DNA of 64,000 nucleotides from Trogon surrucura (lineage: Eukaryota > Chordata > Aves > Trogoniformes > Trogonidae), in assembly GCA_020746105.1 (NCBI GenBank), contig CM036618.1, forward strand, positions 117,505,161 through 117,569,160, written 5' to 3'. The translations under genes were made by a program, and so were the position numbers. Below, piece after piece: positions 11,711-22,637 of the stretch. Each line of letters starts with the position of its first letter. Within the stretch, counting starts at the first letter, position 1. Below the pieces are notes generated by a model. It did not search any database. It was not told where the DNA came from and saw only the letters and a program-made list of their open reading frames with translations.

Positions 11711-12277
11711 CTAGTCGAGAGGCCCCTGGAAGATGAGTCTGATGTACCCTTGCTCCCCAGCCAGCTGATGCGCACAGAACGGACAGGCCGCGTGAAAAGT
11801 GTGAGTACCGTGAGGCAGAGGAATTTGGGACCAATACGCAGTCGTCTTTTCCGAGCACACGTGTCCGCAGGGGCTGAACGCGTGGGTCGGGGGTCCCGCG
11901 TCCACGTAAAACCCCGCCTCGCATCCGAGCCACAGAGGCACGTAGGGGCCGACGGAGCGGCACATGGGGCACTCGCGATCCTTGCCGTCCCTCTCCTCCT
12001 TGTTTCCCCAGTTGTGGTAGCCGTGGACGTGGCCGCAGTTCAGATACACCCACGGCTGCTTTTCGTCTACAACATCTTTCCTCTTCATGCTGGGGAACGC
12101 CAAGGTGTTAAAGCCCACGGGACACTGGGGCCTCGCTGCGTTTATTTCCTGCCTCAGCGCCTCCAGGTGCTTGACCGTGGGAGTGCGCGAGAGCCCTTCC
12201 GCCGTGCGCCACAGCAGCGTCGCTCCACACAGGTCGATCAGAGAGCCGTCCTGGAGCTGGTTCGTTTCGTTCTCAAC
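11711..12277 (-). CDS. PELI1: PELI1 terminal coding exon (residues 231-418, RING-like domain)
   Basis: It is 567 nt including the TAG stop at 11713-11711. The acceptor reads CCCGTCACAAG|GTTGAG. It encodes the end of the FHA region and the whole RING-like E3 module. Zinc-binding candidates in order are C311, H313, C333, C336, C367, H369, C371, H392, C395 and C398. The exon is strikingly richer in CG dinucleotides than the other coding exons. The protein is unaffected, so this looks like synonymous GC enrichment. Confidence 0.97.
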   Translation of the reverse strand, partial: VENETNQLQDGSLIDLCGATLLWRTAEGLSRTPTVKHLEALRQEINAARPQCPVGFNTLAFPSMKRKDVVDEKQPWVYLNCGHVHGYHNWGNKEERDGKDRECPMCRSVGPYVPLWLGCEAGFYVDAGPPTHAFSPCGHVCSEKTTAYWSQIPLPHGTHTFHAACPFCAHQLAGEQGYIRLIFQGPLD

Positions 12278-15200
12278 CTTGTGACGGGCAAAGAGAAAGA
12301 GCTGTCACCTAACGTACCCGCAGAGCAACACCAGGCACTTGCGTAATACGAATCCGCCCGGAAGATTCAAATAAAAAGTTTCGAGCAGATCCTGACTGTC
12401 CTGCACAAAATTATCCACAGAGAGCCCTTTCCCCTCTTTAAAAAAAACCACACAACAAAACAGAAAAAAACAAAACACCCAACCCAAAATTTTCTTCTGA
12501 AGAGATTAAAGCATACATTAAACAAAAAAACGCCTTAAAAAGCTTCTCTCCAGCCTTAACAACTTCTCTCAACTCCACGCCTACAGCAGTTGCAGTCAGG
12601 CCACCTGAAATGCATCGAGGAGAAATGGCACAAGACAAGTCTTGTTCAGCCCTCCTCAGCATTTGAGAATGTTTTCTTCAACCACACCTCTACCCAGGGC
12701 TCTCCTCTCCGCCACAAACGCCAGCTGCGGGCACTCCTAGCTAAACGCATCGCATCGGAAGTGCTCATGCAGCCATTCTTTTTGCCAAGAGATCCCAAGT
12801 CATACCAAAACCAATCATCCCCCGGAAACGTCACCAACGCTTCGTAAACAAGAGGAAAACTCAGAATGCCAAGGCAGAAACGGCTATCTAGGTGTGCAGG
12901 CATATGTCAGTAAACCTACCATTGTTCTTTGCTATTCTACAAAAAAGGAAAAGTGGGAAAACCTTAAAAGCATAAGCTCAAGAGGGAGAGCCAGGAAAAT
13001 ACTCTTAACAATTTGTGTGTGACTACGAGAGTTTGCAGAGGAGCACAGCAGACTGGCAACTCAATTTAGGCAAGTACTCTAAATCTGCAACTAAACATCT
13101 GTTTGAAGATAGACCGTCGGTTATTCAGGCTGAGCAAGACACCTTCACGTATGAAAGAAGACACATAAGAAGGGAGTGTAACTCATTACAGAGGTGACAT
13201 CTACCCTGAACGAGGCAGTTTCCAGCCTCTGTTTATGCCCAAGCTTCACCACTCACGGTTGTACCCATTTTAAACCGCTTGCATAAAACATTGGGCGCTA
13301 CTCTTACCATTTTTCCCCTCTGCTGAGCTGATCTGGTTTCACGGAGGCTGAAAACATTCCCACACACAGATATCTCTCTCCACACCCCTGGCTTGGAATC
13401 TTCTGTAAATCCATTGCGAGGGTGCATAACGAGAACTCCATTTGTGGTCAGTCCATCCATTTGCCCATCTGAGGTCTTCCACTTCGCAGCTTTCTCCTAA
13501 GAGAAATTACATCAGTGAAAACTTTTTATCTGGCTGAAGAGGAGCTACGAATTACTTTAAAAAAAAAAAGCCTGCACTGAACTTGAAGGAAAAAAAGAGA
13601 GTTGTCTTACCCCAAGAAAGATGTTTTTTGAGGAGTCGAATCCTGCAGCATATATTCTTGCTGTAAAAGGAGGGTTACGTTCACATATGATTCTGCAGGC
13701 AAACCTCGATATAGTGCTCTGCACAGACTGCGTATCTGAATTACTCTGACTTCCAGGAACCGTATCCGTCACGACAAAGTCTATGGGACTCTCCGTTGAC
13801 CGACCAATCTGGAAAAGGGTTTAAAAAAAACCCCAAAACAATACAAAAACCTGTTAAGAAGTTTGCTTTTGGGCCCAGGAATATTCAAACTCCAAACATT
13901 CAACAGTGAGCAAGAAAAAAGAATCATGACGTTCCAGTTCGAAGCACTGCCCTCCGCTAATCTAAATTTAGGTTTCTAAAGCCTCATCTGAATTGATGAG
14001 TTATTCCACCTCCATGTGACCAAAGCTGTTATAAAGGCTGAGTAAAGCCAACTGAAGGAAGGGGAAATCAAGTGATGTAATTAAGTCAATTCTGAGATGA
14101 TTTCCCATTGAAGGCCTTCTCATCAGAAGGGTTACGGTGGGGTCAGCCGGACCAGCTGCAGCAGAGCCAGAACAGCCAGGAAACAGCAGCCCGAAGGAAG
14201 AAGTGACACTCGGCCACTTTGTGTGCCCAGAGCGTTCTGAACACCACCAGATTAGGTGGAGACGTAGAAAAATCAGGTGATGTGAGCTGGCTCTCCAGCT
14301 CTGGTGCGGCTCTGAGAGCCAGCAAATCTGTCAGGAAAGCCAAGCTACGAGGTGTTTGTGGCGGGGAGGGGTTACACCAACGTGCAAGGAGCACAGCAAG
14401 AATGCACCATCCGACCACCAGATTCTTCTACTGCCTGGGCCTTCTCCTCTGGCTGGATGGCAGGACGAGCCCCACCTAATTGCACCCGGTTTGGGAGAAT
14501 CGCACAGGTTTCACCTTTTCCTTACGAGGCGTGAAGAGAAAGCTGCATCCCTTTCCCAAACACCCACGGAGCCGGGCTCAAAGCCGACTCACACACTACC
14601 ACCTCTCACTCGCTTCCGGAGCTTTCAACTGCTTGTATTAAGACTGATTAACTGCTGGGCAGGAGACCCGAAAGCCTGTGGTGCTTTTTGGGGGAAGGCT
14701 GGGGAGCTTTCACGAGACTGAAAACTGCTTTGTCAGAATGTGTTTTTCTCCTGCTTCTCAGGCAGGGTAACCCAGCAGTACGCAGGGATGGCCACCGGCA
14801 ATTCCAGAGCAGCACACACGCCACAGCACGCCTGAAGAGAGAACACTTACACAAACAACAGCTTGTGCTGCAGTCAGTTCATTACAGCCCTTTTGCTCTG
14901 CTGTAGGTATGTGCAGTTGCACAGCAGCTTCCTCCACCACTTACTAACACCTCCCACCTCCTCAGATCCTCCAGTGGCGTCACAGCTAAATGCTGTAACA
15001 GCAAAACTCCTCGCCGTAAATTAGCGGCGACAAAAAAAAAAACCAACCCCAAACCACACGCAAGATCGGTCTGAGAATCAGAAGGTACAAAGCACACGAA
15101 GAAGCCCTCCCCCCCCACCCCAAACAAGACCCTTCCTTTTCAGAAAAACAGGAAACAATTGTAAGATACGAGCGCACACCACAGCTGCAAACGTGGTTGT

Positions 15201-18200
15201 GGTTCCTCCTCATCAGACAGCAACTGCAGCAAAGTTGCTCTGAACTGCCGGCACCTCTGAATCGGGCCCCTCTCTCCACGTTTCCCAGTGCTTCGGGGTT
15301 ATTTCTGGCTTTGCTTAAAGGAGTTGGGGGTATTTTTCACATCAGTTGTGTCAAAAGCTTTCCTGTATTTTCACCCTGCATTTCTTTTACCCAGTCTCCA
15401 GCCGGCTGATCCCAAATCCCTCCATAAATGCCAGAAGCAAAGTTCCAAGTGCCTGAAGAGAACTGTGCCCTTTATTCTTCATTTTGCAAGGAGGGACTAG
15501 GAGACGGGCTACGTGACTTGCGGACTGGCAATCAGAAGCAAAACCATAATCCTGCGCTTTAGTCACAGAAAAAACAACTTTCACCTCTGACCAAGTCTAA
15601 AGGAGACGTACAAATACACAGCCTTGTTCATGTGATGGCCTTGGGAATAAACAGAATTAAACACCTCCCAACAGTAAAGTGCAGCAGCAAGTGACGCAGG
15701 AAAACTTTGAGGGAAAAGGCGTGTGGAGAGGACGTCTTGTTGAAAACCACCAAAAGTGCGAATACATTTACATATCATTTGCTTCACATACCTGGAACAT
15801 ATCGGTGTTGCTGTCATGTGTATATTCAACTACTACTGTCTGGGCCCGAGACAAAGTGTAAGATATGCTGTGTTGGTCCTTATTACTTATTGCCTACGGA
15901 AAAAAATGCCAAATATTATTGAACCAGTGAACACAGCAGCAAAGCAGACAATTTCTACATAACCAGGCTCTCGTTCTGCTCAATTAAGGCCTTACAGGAG
16001 AAGGTTGTTAGGGACACGCCTCTAGTTAAACTTCACAAAAACCAGTCCTGGCCATTCAAAAAAGCTGCAGGATTGATTCAGCAACAGACCAAGCTGGTCT
16101 CTTCACCGCAAGCTGCAACAAAATAGACCTAACCAAGACTTGCTATTAGTCATGCCTCATGTGAAAGCAACGCTGGCCTTAACACAAAAAACCAAAACAA
16201 CCGAGCGCCAACTTTAACGCCCTCGTGGCCTTTTCAGCCTGAACTTCCAAACAGCAAAGCCAGGACAAAAACTTAATGGTTTCACTCTAAAGAGGGGACT
16301 GGAGTTCATGCTAAAATCAGTGATGATTAATACGATACACAGACAAAAAAACGTAGGAAGTACTGGTGGTGAACAGGGTAAAATGGGGAAAATTGGCACA
16401 GGCTGCAGAAGTTGTAGCAAAGTAATCTGGGTTTCAGTTTGTTACTCTAGATTTTCATTCTGCAACTACCTACCCAGAAGTGAACACACCTTCTTCTAAA
16501 AGTGCTTCTAAACAGCACTTACTTGAAGACTGTAAAGAATTAGCAAAAACATTCTTTTCACAGCTATCCTACAGATGGAATACTATGACAAGAACTTTGG
16601 GCAGCAAAATGATTTTTTTTTTTTAATTTCAGAATACTTTACGCCATCTCCTGAATTTAGAATTCAATACTCTTAAAGCATCAAGGTTATTTAGGGAGTC
16701 AAACAACACTGTTGTTTTTAAGGGCTTGATCTGGACACTGGAGACCTCTGAACGAACACTAAGCATCCTCAGATTCCACTGGTTTTAGTAAAAACGCTCC
16801 ATTTGTAGTTGAACATAATTGCACATACACTTGAATCACCACAATACAGAGGGTTTCACGGTAATACCTCAGCTATAATTTATTAGTTTTGACACGAAAT
16901 ATAAGACCTAAATCTTGCCCTTTACTCCTTCTTGCTGGGAACTCTGATATTACAAGCCCTGTGAAACACGCCCTGCAAAACCCACTTGTCCTCATCCCTG
17001 GGAAATTCTTACTCACTGGATGGAGCAGCCAGTGCACGCAGAGCTTTGGCAAAGGATCATTTAAAAGTCACCTTCACGTGAGGCAAAGTCAGCCTTAAGC
17101 ACGCGCGAGTGCAAAAACAGGAAGCCTGTAACAGCTGTCTGCAGTGAGTTTGGAAGGAAAACACCACAGGAAGTGTTTTACATGACGGGCCTGTGCCCCG
17201 AACAGGCGCATTTCAAAAAAGAAACATTTTTCTTTCTCAGCTCAGCCCGGACTGGGCACCAGGGTTGTTTTGCTGAACGGTTTCTTGCTAACCCTGACCC
17301 ACACAACTTTGGATAAACACGTACCATTCTTTTCACAGCCAGAACTTCATGCTTTTTACATCATTTCATCTCAGCGTAACAACACCGACTCCACCAAACT
17401 CTTTAGGCAGCACCGGGAGAATAGTTAATTAAGACGGGCAAATCCAGCTTACCTTTGCTGCTTGAGGGGTACAGGCAATATGCACGGTGCTAGGCTTCAC
17501 CCCGTTTGCCTTGGGCCTTTTAAATAAAGCAAATCTACTTTTTCTTCTTCCTCTATCTCCATTTGGGAGAGACCCATTGTACCTATCAAAAAGTACAGAA
17601 AAAGAACAAAGTCCATCTTCCTGTATTTGCTTCTCCTGAGCTAGACCTACAAGAGCCTTCACTCTAAACACAAGGTCTTCTTAATTAGCATGGTATTAAT
17701 AATTACAGATTTCCAATGTGAGAAATTGATAAACACACCATTGAAATGTACCCACAGCATCACAGCACACACGCACACAAAGCTTCTAGGGCATGGAATG
17801 TTCCCCAGATTCATCTCAAAGCTACTACTGACGAGCGAAGAAGACTCAGGTCTCAAATATGAAAACAAGTAAGGTCCTACACGGGTCTGTGGCTTTATCT
17901 CTAAATGATGTGTTCACACCGCAAATGAAAGATTCCAAATAACACACCAATCCTGGTGGAGACTTAGTATTCCAGAGAATTTTGCCTGAAATAAAAAACC
18001 CTAAAAAATATACATGCTGTCCTACGAGACTTCAATTTAATCCATCAGAAAGCCCTCAGACTCACTCTTTGAACATATCAACATAAACAGGCCAACCAGT
18101 AAACTCGTTTTAATAAAAACTTCTCGTTGCACTTGGCTGTTACAGTCAGCTACTACGTTCTTATAAAAGGAGTTTTATTTTACTTAGAATGCTAGGGAAC

Positions 18201-18476
18201 CTCTCCTTCCACATCACCAAATTAGTCATCCGTCTTGGCCCAACCTGGAGCCAACTATTGAGTTGCAACGCTCCCCAGATAAACTCCAAAACAGGGAGTT
18301 CAAGCAGTAGGATGTGGGACCATCTAAAAGCAACCTGCATTTTGTCTAAGCGCACCCTGAGATTCCACCTTTATTCTCACTTCCTACCGAGACACAAGCA
18401 CTTACCCTAACACAATCAGTTCACCATATTTTACTGGTGCTTTTGACGGATGATTTTCTTGATCAGGAGAAAACAT
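11711..18476 (-). CDS. PELI1: PELI1, Pellino-1 E3 ubiquitin ligase (six coding exons, genomic span)
   Basis: Pellino-1 is a cytosolic RING-like E3 ubiquitin ligase. It binds phosphorylated IRAK kinases through a cryptic forkhead-associated (FHA) domain and builds polyubiquitin chains downstream of TLR/IL-1 receptors; it also restrains c-Rel in T cells (family knowledge). I joined 18476-18406, 17582-17453, 15893-15792, 13808-13611, 13496-13308 and 12277-11711. Every junction is GT-AG. Lengths 71+130+102+198+189+567 sum to 1257 nt, or 418 residues plus stop, equal to the length I recall for mammalian PELI1. The N-terminus is MFSPDQENHP and the C-terminus RLIFQGPLD. Residues ~1-260 form the FHA part. 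The RING-like part has C311/H313, C333/C336, C367/H369/C371, H392 and C395/C398. No frameshift or lost key residue is seen. The C-terminus and length favour PELI1 over PELI2 or PELI3. Confidence 0.97.
12278..13307 (-). other. PELI1 intron between the last two coding exons
   Basis: The intron runs from GTAAGAG (donor at 13307) to CACAAG (acceptor at 12278). It is AT-rich with no recognised repeat or RNA gene. Confidence 0.9.
13308..13496 (-). CDS. PELI1: PELI1 coding exon 5 (residues 168-230)
   Basis: It is 189 nt, 63 codons, from EKAAKWKTSDGQMDG to ETRSAQQRGKM. The acceptor is CTCTTAG|GAG and the donor ATG|GTAAGA. It completes most of the FHA fold together with the wing specific to Pellino proteins. 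It is separated from the previous exon by an intron of only 114 bp. Confidence 0.96.
13497..13610 (-). other. PELI1 114-bp intron
   Basis: The intron runs from GTAAGA (13610) to CTCTTAG (13497). It holds a long T run on the transcribed strand. It is by far the shortest intron of the gene. Confidence 0.93.
13611..13808 (-). CDS. PELI1: PELI1 coding exon 4 (residues 102-167)
   Basis: It is 198 nt, 66 codons. The acceptor is TTTTCCAG|ATTGGTCGG and the donor GGG|GTAAGA. It encodes IGRSTESPIDFVVTDTVPG and continues through SRFACRIICERN to SSKNIFLG. This is the core of the FHA domain, and the GRSTESPIDF stretch corresponds to the phosphothreonine-binding loop region of the family. Both junctions are phase 0. 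Confidence 0.96.
13809..15791 (-). other. PELI1 intron between coding exons 3 and 4
   Basis: The donor is GTATGT at 15791 and the acceptor TTTTCCAG at 13809. Nothing else was recognised inside; ORFs there are short and unlike known proteins. Confidence 0.9.
15792..15893 (-). CDS. PELI1: PELI1 coding exon 3 (residues 68-101)
   Basis: It is 102 nt, exactly 34 codons, from AISNKDQHSI to HDSNTDMFQ. The acceptor is CCGTAG|GCA and the donor CAG|GTATGT. It belongs to the FHA fold. Both junctions are phase 0, so skipping this exon would keep the frame. Its Met at residue 98 is the first in-frame Met after the initiator that I can see. Confidence 0.95.
15894..17452 (-). other. PELI1 intron between coding exons 2 and 3
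   Basis: The donor is GTAAGC at 17452 and the acceptor CCGTAG at 15894. It is AT-rich with no recognised repeat. Confidence 0.9.
17453..17582 (-). CDS. PELI1: PELI1 coding exon 2 (residues 24-67)
   Basis: The acceptor GATAG precedes GTACAATGG and the donor is AAG|GTAAGC. The 130 nt encode YNGSLPNGDRGRRKSRFALF, then a lysine/proline-rich stretch to TPQAAK. This is the start of the FHA core, with the basic GRRKSR segment typical of Pellino proteins. The upstream junction interrupts a Gly codon; the downstream junction is phase 0. Confidence 0.96.
17583..18405 (-). other. PELI1 intron between coding exons 1 and 2
   Basis: The donor is GTAAGTG at 18405 and the acceptor GATAG at 17583. Nothing else was recognised inside. 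Confidence 0.9.
18406..18476 (-). CDS. PELI1: PELI1 coding exon 1 (start codon exon, residues 1-24)
   Basis: It encodes MFSPDQENHP onward to GELIVLG; 23 full codons plus two bases. The donor reads GG|GTAAGTG, and the split Gly codon is completed by the first base of the next exon. The ATG context is poor: C at -3 and T at +4. No in-frame upstream ATG exists in this exon, so this start is fixed by similarity to PELI1 rather than by context. The exon also holds the 3' part of the 5' UTR, up to the acceptor at 18551. Confidence 0.95.
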
Positions 18477-18550
18477 GAGCTTAGCTAATGACTTCTTCTC
18501 GAATTTCAGGTCTCTGATCAGGAGTTGTGGCACACTTTTTTCATTATTTC
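18477..18550 (-). other. PELI1: PELI1 5' UTR part of the start-codon exon
   Basis: The acceptor CTGTTTTTACAG ends at 18551 on the minus strand, with a clear pyrimidine run before it. The 74 nt between it and the ATG contain one upstream ATG and no other. The acceptor is inferred from sequence alone; cDNA would settle it. Confidence 0.75.
18518..18544 (-). other. Upstream ORF in the PELI1 leader (8 codons plus TGA)
   Basis: It reads MKKVCHNS then TGA. The stop lies 41 nt before the main ATG and in a different frame. The uORF start has A at -3, a better context than the main ATG, which has C at -3. A scanning ribosome should therefore often meet this start first. Whether it is translated cannot be seen from sequence. 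Confidence 0.55.
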
Positions 18551-21544
18551 CTGTAAAAACAGAGATAAAATTAAGGGTAAGAGAAATGACTCAAATCCAT
18601 CAATTACACAAACCTGAGATAGTAGGTACAATATTCTGTGTTTTCCGTTTTTTGTTTTGCCTGAAATAGTTTTAAAAAACCCCACATACATGTAAACCAG
18701 CATCAGTTAAGGTTGAATTGCCTGGAAGAACTACCAGATCACAAAACCTGCAAGTGCATTTAGAAAATTCCAGTTTGGCCTTGCTAAAACTTTCACAGTT
18801 GTTTTCCTTCGTGCTAGTTTTTGGTATAAAATGGTAAATAGCTTCATTTAGCAGGTTTGGTTTGACTACCAAGAGCAAGATAGGGATCAAATTTAAAAAC
18901 AAACAAAGCAAGACCAGTCCATTAGCCTGAGAAGCAGCAGTTTTCACAGAAAGTATCTGATTCCGAGCCTTCCAAGCGACTTCTGGGTTTGCAGGTGGAA
19001 GGAAGCTGCAGGACAATTTGACACAGAGCCCACTGCACAGGTCTGGGGTGTGCGACGCGACCGCTCCTGCTCAGCCAGAGATGGAAGCGACACAACCAGC
19101 TGGCTGCAGCAGATTTCCCGAGGGATCCTCAGTGAGAACAGTCTCTTGAAGTGCAATTCCTCATCATACTTAGACAAACGGTTCACACCAGCATTTTTTT
19201 TACAGCTTCTCGTTAGTCGCATTTCCAGCCACCTCTGACCTACACGACCCAACTGTGACCTCCCTACAGAGGCAGCCTCTGCAACTGAGCACTTGCCTCA
19301 AAGAACAAAGGGACGCTCGCTTGTTTGAGGCTTTCTCTAACAGATACAAGAACATTCCCTTGGTTCTTCCAGGTGAAGTTTTCATACCAACTCAAAAAGC
19401 TACTAAGCATTTTGGTACTGACGGTTAATGTTCTGCCTTCTGTGCAAATACACATTTTGGCCCACGGGACATTTCTTGGAGTCCTCCATCAATGTTGATG
19501 ACAACTACGATGCTGCATCTCCATTTTCTTCCACCTTCTGCCTCTTTACTGTGCATATTAGCAGAAAAGACATCGTAACACAGATTTTATCCACCTAACA
19601 ACAAGGAACACCCTGCTCACGTTCGTTCAGAGCAGCTGATGCAAAGACCCCTTTTTTGCTGACCAGATCCCTACCCTCTCCTGGTGCTCTTTGCTCCTTC
19701 ACAGAGAAGCTTGGCCTTGATCACCTCAACCCATTTTTCATTCAGCGCGGCTATGCTGATCCCCACCTGCAATCAGCTCACAGAGCTCTCTCAAGATTTT
19801 CCGTACGTTCCTCGGCTCTTTCTCAGGTGCTGTCCCACCCAGCTGGGAGGGCTTCCCACAAACCCACACAGGACATCTTGCTGCCCCACAGGCTCTGATG
19901 CACGCACGACACAACCAGGAGGCTAAAGCAAAACCTTTTTTATTTTCCTTTAATTTCTCATTGTTTTCCAAATCTCTTCTCCTTTGCTCTCAAGTCTGGG
20001 TACTGTGGATTTCACAGGGCTTGAAATAAGCCAACTCAAGCCTGTCTTTGCGGTGAGCACGCTCTAACACTGTCACAACCGTACCCTGACCCACCGCTCG
20101 ATGCGGGAGCACGCTCTAACAAATCTGACCTGCACAACACTGCTCCGAAGTGTCTGCCTCCACCTACACAACAGTTACACCAATGTGTTTCTGCTGCACA
20201 GGATGCAGTGTGTGTTTTCACTAGGTAGCTACCCTGGTTCCTCTGAAGGCAGGAGAAAACTCCATGAAGGCAACTTGGACAATACTGTCACGTGCAACTG
20301 GTTTGAGAGACTGGAAAGAGATGACATCTGAAGTGAAAAAGGGATTGGAAATTCGTGTTAGGAACGGAAATCCAGTTTCTTAAGAAGCCTTCCTGCTCTT
20401 CACTTGAGTCACGGGAGCCAAAGGCTGCTCTGGCAGCCAGCAAGCCCCACATTTCTGATTACATCCGAGCAGGAGGACAAGCCGTATCGTTGTACTCTCT
20501 CCTGCCACATTCAAACTCTCATCTCCCAGTCTAGAGGCCGACTATTCTCTGGGAAGGCCTCACAAACCACGCTCCAGAGCAGACGGAAGAGCTTGGCTCT
20601 GCCCACTTGTCACTGAACACGCCACTTTGCGTGGTGGACACAGAGACACAGTGACTTCTTGGTGGCGCCATCAGCTTGAGCTTACCAGCCATCGTCAATC
20701 CTCCAGCTGCCTTCTCCCCATCCTGAGACTGAGGCACAACCAGTCTGGGGCACTCTGCTACAGAAAGTCCTCAGACCTCGCCTGCTCCACGGCGCAGCCC
20801 CTCCTGAGCTCACTGGTTCGCAGAGCAAGTGCAGCTGCTGCAATGACAGCGAGAGCAGCAGCACCTTCACGGTTAAAACGGGGGTGGGAGGAGGGGGGAA
20901 CATAAATTCAATGAGCCCAAGCAGAGATTCATTAAACACTAGGCTGCGAGCTAAAAATACTAGGATAAAAGTCTCTTTGTAATAAATTACCATCATTTTC
21001 TAAACACAGAGCCAGCATTATAGGCTGCTAGCAACGGTAGCTAGTGCCAGACCAGCCCTCTTCTAAAATACTGCACAAGGAAACACTACTGCAGTATAAA
21101 ATGAAGTCCTCTGTCAATGAGTACATTAAAATAAAAATAAGTTCATTCAGATACAAAAGCTAGGTTGTTGTTTTTTTCCATTTTTATAATATTATCTTCT
21201 TTATGTTCCACATCTACCTATTTTATGGCTTGGATTTGTTTTGGTTTTTTTTTTTTGCTTTTAGAACTAAAGCACAAGACAGCTTGTCTGCTACCGGTTT
21301 TATTTTTACACAATTTACTCTTTGTAGTTCTCCATTTACTATCCTTGCAATTCTCACGCCCAGCTCCTCCCTCAGTGATATCGTGTTAAGTCAGGGGGAT
21401 ATGAACAAAATATAATTCAGTCCCTCCGACTGGAATGCAGTGACAGGACAAGAGGCAACAAAACAAGCCTGTAACACAGAAAACCCTAATTAGCTATTAG
21501 GGGGAAAACCAAAGCCAAAAAAACCCCAAACCAACCTACAGCTG

Positions 21545-21688
21545 AGAGGAGGCTGTGGTATCTCCATCCTCGGACAAAACTCAAAATTCAGGGACACGTG
21601 GCCCTGAATAACCTGGTCTAAGGCAGTCCAGTCCCACTTTCAGTAGGGGCACTAGACCAGACAACCTCCCAACCTAAATTATTCTATT
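21545..21688 (+). mobile_element. CR1 LINE 3' end fragment
   Basis: It shows GGCTGTGGTATCTCCATCC, a later ACTAGACCAGACAACCTCCC and an ATTCTATT terminus, in the order of the CR1 3' end. Confidence 0.75.
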
Positions 21689-22622
21689 TTAGGAAGCCCA
21701 ACGCAATTTTATCAAGCAACTGAAACGTGCACCTTAGGTACCCTTTTGATCAGTCAGACGTAAACCACGAATTACCATTACCAGCGAAACAAAATTTTAT
21801 CCTTAACCTCCCGGGATTTACACATCAGTGTTTATGGCTTTATTTGGACTTAACGTCCCACACCCCTCCTCAAACGAAGAGTTCACGTTGAACGGCGCAG
21901 TCAGCTGACACAACACGAGTAGGACCCACGTTTGCCGACATCCATTTACACGTTTAAGCTCTTCAGCACCACAGCTTCCATTAGGCAACCTCGTGACTGC
22001 AAGATCAGAAACCAGACTCCTCTAAAGGCACGCACAGAGGCTAAATGCTGTATATTCTCTTCTGCGGTCACATCTCGCACCTTCAAAGGCAAAAACTTGA
22101 CTTCCAGATTGAAAACACCAGAATATCAACGTTAAAGTCACTGCGAGACACAAAGGACCTGTGCAGAACACCAGCCTCCTGAGATGAAGATATCTGCCAG
22201 CGTGGAACAAGGAAGGGGGCAGCAAGTAATGAGAGAGAAGTAAAAAAAACGAAGAGCAACTCCCAGCAGAGCGACTTCTTGTTGGATCAGAGGTCCCCAT
22301 CAAGTCCGGGCTGCCAGATTCCACAAACGGTCCAAGTGACACTGCTGCAGGTCCCCACTGGTGCAAGCAACGAGGAAGCCGCTCCCGGCATCGCCAACTT
22401 TCTGAAGGCTCAGATACAGATTGAGAAATCACTTTCTTCTGCATGACTGTTAAGGGAGAATAACTTTCCAGTGGTGATTTAAGTGTTTTTCCTTTTTGGA
22501 AGTTATTAAAATACTCTCACTGAAACAATCACCTGGGTAACAGAGCATGCGGAACACTGTGTGTTTATCAACTAGTTTTCACACTTCTCATTTCTAGTTA
22601 AAAACAAGCTCACATTTCCTTC

Positions 22623-22637
22623 ACACACACACACACC
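22623..22637. repeat. (CA)n microsatellite
   Basis: Short alternating CA run within the first intron of PELI1. Confidence 0.8.
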
